A DNA stretch of 64,000 bases, taken from assembly GCA_026705605.1 (NCBI GenBank), contig JAPPAK010000007.1, positions 124,001 to 188,000 on the forward strand. The letters are read 5' to 3'. Below are positions 57,898-64,000 of the stretch, piece by piece (position 1 is the stretch's first letter; every line of letters starts with the position of its first letter). The notes under the pieces are model-generated. The model had not been told where the DNA came from, ran no database searches, and worked only from the letters and a program-made list of their open reading frames with translations. This DNA comes from Chloroflexota bacterium. GTDB lineage: Bacteria; Chloroflexota; Dehalococcoidia; Tepidiformales; Tepidiformaceae. The position numbers were made by a program, and so were the translations under genes.

Positions 57898-58287
57898 CTA
57901 CAGGTCCCCGCGCTCGGCCAGCTTCTCGACAATCTCCAGCAACTCCCGGTCGCTCTCGTCCACTTCCTTGTACTGCGAGACGCAGTAGCCCCCGTACTTC
58001 TCAACCAGGTACCAGTCGTCGTCGATGATCACGTCCGGCGTCGGGTCCACGCGCGGGTGCTTGTCGAAACACCCGTCGACCCATTCCGAGAGCCCGTGCC
58101 GCTCCACCGTGCGCTCGCTGTACAGCTGCCCCCCGGCCGACCACACGTAGATGCTGTGCCCCGCGTCCTTGATCCGCTCCATCGCCTCGTGCGCCCCCGG
58201 GCGCAGCGAGCTCATGTCCTTCGTCGTGTAGACCAGCGTGTGGTCCACGTCGAAGTAGACGTTCAGGGAGCGGGTCGCTTCCGTCAT
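57898..58287 (-). CDS. HAD-superfamily hydrolase-like protein
   Basis: NVYFDVDHTLVYTTKDMSSLRPGAHEAMERIKDAGHSIYVWSAGG; PDVIIDDD. Confidence 0.7.
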   Translation of the reverse strand: MTEATRSLNVYFDVDHTLVYTTKDMSSLRPGAHEAMERIKDAGHSIYVWSAGGQLYSERTVERHGLSEWVDGCFDKHPRVDPTPDVIIDDDWYLVEKYGGYCVSQYKEVDESDRELLEIVEKLAERGDL

Positions 58288-58297
58288 GGGGTGGGCG

Positions 58298-58720
58298 CTA
58301 CGCCTCGGCGATCGTCAGGCCCCACACCGGCCGGTAGCGCCACGTGCGGATGCCCTTGTAGCGGATGCCGTGCTTCCGGCAGAGCTTCTTCGCCTGCTGC
58401 ACCTGCCCCGCGGGCACGTACAGCAGCAGATCGCCCATCTTCGAGAACGGCAGCCACTTCTTCTCCGCCTGCTCGTCCGTCATCGTGTCCACCGTCTCGA
58501 CCTGCGCCATGAACTCCAGCCACTGCCCCGGGCGCCGCACGACCACGATGTCCGGGTAGAGCGGCTCACCTTCCCATTCCCCCACCGACATGGACGGCTC
58601 GGGGTCGTTCAGGAGCGTCTCCAGTTGGGGGTGGTCCTCGCTCGGGTAGGGGAAGCGCGTTTGCGCGATCTCCGCGACCGTGCCCGTGTGACGCTGATCC
58701 CGCAGCTCCTTGACCGGCAC
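58298..58720 (-). CDS. Hypothetical protein with nuclease-fold-like PDIVV…VET pattern
   Basis: YPDIVVVRRPGQWLEFMAQVETVDTMTDEQAEKKWLPFSKMGDLLLYVPAGQVQQAKKLC. Confidence 0.5.
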   Translation of the reverse strand: MPVKELRDQRHTGTVAEIAQTRFPYPSEDHPQLETLLNDPEPSMSVGEWEGEPLYPDIVVVRRPGQWLEFMAQVETVDTMTDEQAEKKWLPFSKMGDLLLYVPAGQVQQAKKLCRKHGIRYKGIRTWRYRPVWGLTIAEA

Positions 58721-58734
58721 CGGCGACTCCTTCC

Positions 58735-59259
58735 CTACTCCAGGATCACGAGGGTCTCGCCCTCGGACACCTGCGCGCCCTCGCTCACCGTCACCTCTTT
58801 CACGGTTCCGGCCTTGGGCGCGTTGATCTCGTTCTCCATCTTCATCGCTTCGAGGACGAGCAGCAGTTGACCCGCTTCCACGGCGTCGCCCGCCTGCACC
58901 TCGATCCGGAGCACCTTACCCGATAGCTGCGCCGCCACGCCTCCCGGTACGTTCGAGACCGCGGGAGCGCCGCCGCCTGCCGCCGCGCTCGCTGCCCGTG
59001 GCGTGGGTCGCGCCGGACCACCGCCCAGCCGCCCCTCGTATTCGAGCGTGAACGGCCGGTGGTCGACCTCGATCGCCATGCCGGATTCGCGCGCGTCCTC
59101 GTCGGGAAGCGCCACGCGGTAGCTCACCGCACCCGCCGTGACCGTGTCGTACGCGTCGCCGCGCGCGATCGTGACGGGGAACTCCTCGCCGTCGACGACA
59201 ACCGTGTCGCCGCGTACTTCGACCTCGTAGGTGCGTCCGCCGATCGTGACCGTCGCCAT
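58735..59259 (-). CDS. Biotin carboxyl carrier (1.3S/BCCP-like) protein
   Basis: C-terminal LLLVLEAMKMENEINAPKAGTVKEVTVSEGAQVSEGETLVILE biotinyl domain. Confidence 0.9.
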   Translation of the reverse strand: MATVTIGGRTYEVEVRGDTVVVDGEEFPVTIARGDAYDTVTAGAVSYRVALPDEDARESGMAIEVDHRPFTLEYEGRLGGGPARPTPRAASAAAGGGAPAVSNVPGGVAAQLSGKVLRIEVQAGDAVEAGQLLLVLEAMKMENEINAPKAGTVKEVTVSEGAQVSEGETLVILE

Positions 59260-59261
59260 CG

Positions 59262-60761
59262 CTACCGCATCTGCCTCATGCGCCCGAACTGCCGCCACGC
59301 CGCGCCCGGCGCCGCGCCGTTCTCGGAAGGCGCCGCCGGAACGCCCCGCGCCGTGGCCTGCGCCCGGTCCTTGATCGCCATCGCGCCGACCACGGCCGCC
59401 ACAAGCTCGCGCTCGGGACCGCCGCCGGCGCGCCGCCACTCCAGGAATTTCTTCGCCGGCTGCGGGAACATGACGTACGAGAGCACGTCCTCGGGAGTCT
59501 CTGCGAGGTCGCCGATCTCCTCCTTCGCGCTCTCCAGCTCCGGCTCGAGGTCGTCCGCGGGACGGTGGTCGATCTGGGGAACGTCGCCCAGGACCAAATC
59601 CAGCACGGCCTTCTCGATCGGCTCGGCCGTCGCCCCGTAGAGGCCCTGCGCGAGGTTGCGCGTCTCCTTCGTCACGACGCCGTAGCGCTTCCCGGTGAGC
59701 ACGTTCAGGACGGCCTGCGAGCCCACGATCTGTGAGCTCGGTGTCACCAGCGGTGGGTACCCGAGGTCCGCGCGTACGCGCGCGTTCTCCTCCAGAACCT
59801 CCCCCAGCTTCGCCTCCTGGCCCTGGTCCCGCAGCTGACCCACGAGGTTCGAGATCATGCCGCCCGGAACCTGGTGCCGCAGCACGCCCGCATCGACCCC
59901 GAGCAGGTTGCTCTCGTGCTTCCAGTACTTCTTGCGCACGCCGCCGAAGTAGTCCGCCGTCTCCACGAGGTCGTCGAGCGCGATGCCGGTGCCGTTGTCC
60001 TCGTCCTCCCCCAGCGCCGCCACCAGCGTTTCCGTGGCCGGCTGCGAGGTGCCCCCCGCGAGCGGGCTGATGGCCGTGTCGATCGCGTCCGCGCCGGCGC
60101 GAACCGCCAGCAGGTACGCCATCTCCGAGTAGCCGGAGGTGTCGTGGCAGTGCAGCTGCAGCGGGACGTCGGGGTGGTCGCCCTTGATCCGCGTCACGAG
60201 CCGCTCCGCCATCACCGGGCTCAGCAGCCCCGCCATGTCCTTGATGCAGAGCGAGTCGGCGCCCATCTCGACCAGCCGGTCGGCGAGCGTCCCGAAGCTC
60301 TCGACGGTGTGGACGGGGCTGGTCGTGTAGCAGAGCGTGCCCTGCACGTGCCCGCCCGCGCGCTTCACGCCCTCGAACGCCGTCTCCAGGTTCCGGGTGT
60401 CATTGAGCGCATCGAAGATGCGGAAGATGTCCATGCCGTTCTCGACTGCACGCTCGCAGAACTCGAGCACGACGTCGTCGGCGTAGTGCCGGTACCCCAC
60501 CGCGTTCTGGCCGCGAAGGAGCATCTGCGTCGGCGTGTTCTTCAGCCGGCTCTTGACTTCGCGAAGGCGCTCCCACGGGTCTTCCAGCAGGAAGCGCATG
60601 GCCGTGTCGAAGGTCGCGCCGCCCCAGCACTCGATGCTGCCGTAGCCGATGGCGTCCATCCGCTCGAGGGCGGGAAGCATGTCCTCGGTGCGCATCCGCG
60701 TGGCCAGCAGCGACTGATGCCCGTCGCGAATGGCGGTCTCGGTGATGCGTACCTGGCCCAT
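59262..60761 (-). CDS. Carboxyltransferase of PycB/OadA/transcarboxylase-5S type
   Basis: ITETAIRDGHQSLLATRMRTEDMLPALERMDAIGYGSIECWGGATFDTAMRFLLEDPWERLR, LHCHDTSGYSEM. Confidence 0.92.
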   Translation of the reverse strand: MGQVRITETAIRDGHQSLLATRMRTEDMLPALERMDAIGYGSIECWGGATFDTAMRFLLEDPWERLREVKSRLKNTPTQMLLRGQNAVGYRHYADDVVLEFCERAVENGMDIFRIFDALNDTRNLETAFEGVKRAGGHVQGTLCYTTSPVHTVESFGTLADRLVEMGADSLCIKDMAGLLSPVMAERLVTRIKGDHPDVPLQLHCHDTSGYSEMAYLLAVRAGADAIDTAISPLAGGTSQPATETLVAALGEDEDNGTGIALDDLVETADYFGGVRKKYWKHESNLLGVDAGVLRHQVPGGMISNLVGQLRDQGQEAKLGEVLEENARVRADLGYPPLVTPSSQIVGSQAVLNVLTGKRYGVVTKETRNLAQGLYGATAEPIEKAVLDLVLGDVPQIDHRPADDLEPELESAKEEIGDLAETPEDVLSYVMFPQPAKKFLEWRRAGGGPERELVAAVVGAMAIKDRAQATARGVPAAPSENGAAPGAAWRQFGRMRQMR

Positions 60762-60868
60762 GCTCGGCGAAGTCCCCTGCCGCCTGGATCGGCGACTTTG
60801 CGGCTCTACGTGAACACTATCACAAGCGCCCTTTACGGCCAGCGCGAAAGGCCGATCCGGCGTTTCCC

Positions 60869-62404
60869 CTACAGCGGGATGTTGCCGTGCTTCTTCGGCG
60901 GGTTGCGGTCCGCCTTGTTCCGGAGCATCTCCAGCGACGTAATGATCTTCCCGCGCGTCTCCCGCGGGTCGATCACGTCGTCGACGAAGCCCCGGCCCGC
61001 CGGGATGTACGGGTTCCCGAAACGCGCGCTGAAGTCTTCCGCCAGCTCGTCGCGCTTCGCCTCCGGGTCGTCCGCCTCCGCGATCTCGCGCCGGTTGATG
61101 ATCCCCACCGCCTGCTCCGGCCCCATCACCGCCACCTCCGCCGCCGGCCAGGCGAAGTTCATGTCGCCCCGAAGGTGCTTGCTCGACATGACCAGGTACG
61201 CACCGCCGTACGCCTTCCGCAGCACGACCGCGATCTTCGGCACCGTCGCCTCGCTGTAGGCGAACAGCAGCTTCGCCCCGTGCGTGATGATCCCGCCGTA
61301 CTCCTGCGACGACCCCGGCAGGTACCCGGGGATATCGACCAGCGTGATGATCGGGATGTTGAAGCAGTCGCACGTGCGCACGAACCGCGCCGCCTTGCGG
61401 CTCGCCTCGATGTCGAGCACGCCCGCCAGGTGCATCGGCTGGTTCCCCACGAACCCGACCGTCTGCCCGCCCATCCGCGCGAACCCGACGACCACGTTCT
61501 GCGCGAAGGTCTCGTGCACCTCGAAGAAGTCGGCGTCGTCGACGATGCGATAGATGATCTCGCGCACGTCGTACGGCCGGTTCGGCTCGTCCGGCACGAT
61601 CGTCAGGAGCTCTTCCTCCGGCGCGTGCGTCGGGTGCTCGGTGGGGATGAAGGGCGGGTCCTCGGCGTTGTTCGAGGGCAGGTACGAGAGCAGCCGCCGC
61701 ACCTCCGAGAGCGTCTCCTCCTCCCCCTCGATGGCGAAGTGCGCCACGCCCGAGCGCGTCGCGTGGATCGTCGCCCCGCCCAGCGTCTCGTGGTCGATCT
61801 CCTCGCCCGTCACGTTCCGGATCACGTCCGGACCGGTGATGTACATCTGCCCCGTCCCCGAGGTCATGAAGATGAAGTCCGTGATCGCCGGGCTGTAGAC
61901 CGCACCGCCCGCGCAGGGCCCCATGATCACGCTGATCTGGGGCACCACCCCGCTTGCGAGGGTGTTCATCGCGAACATCTCGCCGAACCCGCGCAGGCTC
62001 TCCGGGCCGTCCTGGATCCGCGCCCCGCCCGAGTCCTGGATGCCGATGATTGGCGCCCCCGTCATCAGCGCGAGGTCCATCACCTTCAGGATCTTTTCGC
62101 CCACGGTCTCGCTCAGCGAGCCGCCCGATACCGTGAAGTCGTACGAGAACAGGTACACCGGGCGCCCGTCGATGCGGCCCCAGCCCGTCACGACCGCCTC
62201 CGGTCCCCGGTCCGCCCCCCGCGGCCGCACGAGCGCGTCGATCTCCTCGAACGTGTCCTCGTCCAGCAGCAGCTCGATGCGCTCCCGCGCCGTCAGCTTG
62301 CCGCGCCCGTGCTGGGCCTCGACTCGACGCTCGCCGCCGCCGGCGCGTGCCTCGTCCTTCCGTTCGTTCAGCTCCGCCAGCCGCTCCTGCACGGTCTTCG
62401 TCAT
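60869..62404 (-). CDS. Acyl-CoA (propionyl/methylmalonyl-CoA) carboxylase carboxyltransferase beta/12S subunit
   Basis: LTARERIELLLDEDTFEEIDALV, GGSLSETVGEKILKVMDLAL, QDSGGARIQDGPESLRGFGEMF, DIPGYLPGSSQEYGGIITHGAKLLFAYSEATVPKIAVV. Confidence 0.93.
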   Translation of the reverse strand: MTKTVQERLAELNERKDEARAGGGERRVEAQHGRGKLTARERIELLLDEDTFEEIDALVRPRGADRGPEAVVTGWGRIDGRPVYLFSYDFTVSGGSLSETVGEKILKVMDLALMTGAPIIGIQDSGGARIQDGPESLRGFGEMFAMNTLASGVVPQISVIMGPCAGGAVYSPAITDFIFMTSGTGQMYITGPDVIRNVTGEEIDHETLGGATIHATRSGVAHFAIEGEEETLSEVRRLLSYLPSNNAEDPPFIPTEHPTHAPEEELLTIVPDEPNRPYDVREIIYRIVDDADFFEVHETFAQNVVVGFARMGGQTVGFVGNQPMHLAGVLDIEASRKAARFVRTCDCFNIPIITLVDIPGYLPGSSQEYGGIITHGAKLLFAYSEATVPKIAVVLRKAYGGAYLVMSSKHLRGDMNFAWPAAEVAVMGPEQAVGIINRREIAEADDPEAKRDELAEDFSARFGNPYIPAGRGFVDDVIDPRETRGKIITSLEMLRNKADRNPPKKHGNIPL

Positions 62405-62492
62405 CGTTCTCTCCTCCGGGCCCTTCGCCCGCGGAATCGTGCCGTTCCCCGCCCGTGGCGCGGAGCGCTCGCGTGCGTCATCGGTGTGTGGT

Positions 62493-62568
62493 TGGTGGAG
62501 ACAGGGGGAGTCGAACCCCCGACCTCAGCATTGCGAACGCTGCGCTCTCCCAACTGAGCTATGTCCCC
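62493..62568 (-). tRNA. tRNA-Ala, anticodon CGC, CCA encoded
   Basis: Minus strand GGGGACATAGCTCAGTTGGGAGAGCGCAGCGTTCGCAATGCTGAGGTCGGGGGTTCGACTCCCCCTGTCTCCACCA; full cloverleaf with G3:U70 pair. Confidence 0.95.
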
Positions 62569-62634
62569 ACGGCCTGCCGCGATCGTAGGGACGCCCCTTC
62601 GGAGGCGTCAAATCCCCGTTCGCGGGACACAACG

Positions 62635-62670
62635 AACCACCAATCACTATTCACAAGTCACTAGTCACTG
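62635..62670. repeat. Second copy of the ACTAGTCAC-type intergenic repeat family
   Basis: ACCACCAATCACTATTCACAAGTCACTAGTCACTGG; resembles 44455..44557. Confidence 0.55.
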
Positions 62671-62695
62671 GGGCCGGGAAAGGGGTGGGGAAAAC

Positions 62696-62872
62696 CTAGC
62701 GTCGCCGGGAGGAGCCTCGACCGATGCGGTAGCTCGTCTCGCCGGTGAATTGGCGCTCTTCGCCGCACTTCTTGCAGCGGCCGAAGGTCAACTCGCCTCT
62801 TGGTGGGTCCAGAATCCAGTGGTGGACACAACTGCCTACGACTTGAAGCGACTCGGCCTTCGCCATCGCCAT
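62696..62872 (-). CDS. Small zinc-ribbon-like protein
   Basis: CVHHWILDPPRGELTFGRCKKCGEERQF; paired C/H and CxxC motif; position beside rimM. Confidence 0.6.
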   Translation of the reverse strand: MAMAKAESLQVVGSCVHHWILDPPRGELTFGRCKKCGEERQFTGETSYRIGRGSSRRR

Positions 62873-62984
62873 TCCCCCTCGACTGGGTATCAGCGCGCAA
62901 CTTCCGGGAAACACCCCGCCCGTCGGCCGCTTGCCTCAAAGACGCACCCGAGTCTAGCGGTCGTAAAGAGGCCTTTCAACGTTC

Positions 62985-63458
62985 TTATGACGATTCGTCA
63001 CCAAGTGATAGCTCTTTTGTGATGAAAAGCACGCCGTTCGCGACATCGACCGCTTGCACGACCGACTCGATCGCCGGCACCAGCGTCTCCCCCGAAGGAC
63101 CCTGCACGACATAAACATCGTTCGCCCCCGTGCTCAGCACCTCGCTCACCTCGCCCAGCCTCTTCCCATCCTCCCGCACCACCTCCAGCCCCACGATGTC
63201 GGACACGAGGTACGCGTCCGCTTCCAGCATCAGCTCCTCCTCCGCCACCTCAAGCAACTCACCGCGCGCGTCATCGACGTCACTGCGCCGCCCCAGCCCC
63301 TCCAGCCGCAGGAGGACGCGTCCCCGGTCCCAGCGCACCCGCTCGATCCGGCGCCGCTGGCCGAGCAGCCAGACCTCCCCCTCCGGCTGCAGGTTCGGAA
63401 TCTGCGGATTGAAGGGCGCGACCCGCAGCTCGCCCGTGTTTCCGTGCGGACGCAGCAC
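62985..63458 (-). CDS. rimM: Ribosome maturation factor RimM
   Basis: MLRPHGNTGELRVAPFNP start; EVLSTGANDVYVVQGPSGETLVPAIESVVQAVDVANGVLFI. Confidence 0.92.
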   Translation of the reverse strand: MLRPHGNTGELRVAPFNPQIPNLQPEGEVWLLGQRRRIERVRWDRGRVLLRLEGLGRRSDVDDARGELLEVAEEELMLEADAYLVSDIVGLEVVREDGKRLGEVSEVLSTGANDVYVVQGPSGETLVPAIESVVQAVDVANGVLFITKELSLGDESS

Positions 63459-63538
63459 ACGCCCAACCGCAACGAACCCTTCGCGGGGCTCGGTGGGACC
63501 GCCGGGATGGGAAGGGGGAGGGGTCGCCGCGCTCGCGG

Positions 63539-63781
63539 TCAGTCCCCGATCTCAAGGCCGACGCGCACATCCTCGCGGATCGCCGCCACCTTAATCAGCG
63601 AGCGCATCGCCGTCGCGATCCGCCCGTCGCGGCCGATCACCCGGCCGATGTCGTCCTCCGCCACGTCCAGGTGGATGATGATGCGGCCGTGGTCGTCGTG
63701 CTCGGACACGTGAACCTCGTCCGGCTCGTCCACGAGCGACTTGGCGATGTATTCGATCAGGTTCGACATCATCGAGGCCAT
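63539..63781 (-). CDS. khpA: KH-domain RNA-binding protein (YlqC/KhpA-like)
   Basis: LIEYIAKSLVDEPDEVHVSE…DDIGRVIGRDGRIATAMRSLIKVAA. Confidence 0.93.
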   Translation of the reverse strand: MASMMSNLIEYIAKSLVDEPDEVHVSEHDDHGRIIIHLDVAEDDIGRVIGRDGRIATAMRSLIKVAAIREDVRVGLEIGD

Positions 63782-63783
63782 GG

Positions 63784-64000
63784 TTAGCTCTCCGTGCCTT
63801 CACTCGCGAGGGCGGGCTCGGCTTCAGCCTCGCTCTCCTCGGTCGGGGCCTCGTCCGCGGCTTCGGTCTCGCTCTCGGCAGATGGTTCTTCTGCGGCCTC
63901 AGCCTCGGCCTCGGCCGGCGCGGCTGCTTCGGCCTCCGCCTCCGCTTCCGCGGCTGCGGGAGCGTCCGCCACGGCTGCGCCGTTCAGGATGCCGGCCCGT
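63784..64000 (-). CDS. rpsP: Likely 30S ribosomal protein S16 C-terminus (partial) with long Ala/Glu-rich tail
   Basis: Frame continues to window edge (…AGILNGAAVADAPAAAEAEAEAEAAAP…); position upstream of khpA-rimM. Confidence 0.65.
   Translation of the reverse strand, partial: RAGILNGAAVADAPAAAEAEAEAEAAAPAEAEAEAAEEPSAESETEAADEAPTEESEAEAEPALASEGTES

Noticed and set aside
57032-58720. Multi-gene defence island
   Set aside because: Only DUF2971 is suggestive; adjacent HAD-like and hypothetical genes have host-like composition and no known defence signature
62561-63022. Plus-strand ORF across the tRNA flank and zinc-ribbon region
   Set aside because: Overlaps intergenic repeats and the antisense of the better-supported zinc-ribbon gene; no motif

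Overview
A 64 kb, mostly very GC-rich, gene-dense bacterial chromosome segment. Gene content (several LLM flavin-dependent oxidoreductases, Rieske dioxygenase, CaiB-like and acetyl-CoA hydrolase-type CoA-transferases, SDRs, archaeal-type phosphoglycerate mutase) fits a Chloroflexota/Dehalococcoidia-like organism; that taxonomy is inference. Housekeeping blocks: purE-purD and guaA, tsaC/YrdC-pgk-apgM-tpiA-miaA-dapF, mfd, Fur-glcD-glcE-glcF, a complete SUF Fe-S operon (SufR-like, sufCBDSU, SufT-like), a biotin-dependent carboxyltransferase set (12S-, 5S- and 1.3S-like), tRNA-Ala(CGC), and rimM-KH-rpsP. Accessory material sits between these: a nucleotidyltransferase-like/XRE pair behind a perfect 22-bp AT-rich palindrome, a BrnT/BrnA-like toxin-antitoxin pair, a two-ORF arrangement resembling a split DUF1640-like coiled-coil membrane protein, a CaiB-like protein whose halves seem swapped or fused, three tandem DinB paralogs with tandem GC hairpins, PPC-like repeats, paralogous MKNWIIAALVAVIA secreted proteins, a DUF2971 gene in lower-GC DNA, and ACTAGTCAC-type intergenic repeats. 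Family calls come from reading the sequence and protein motifs; no database search was run.
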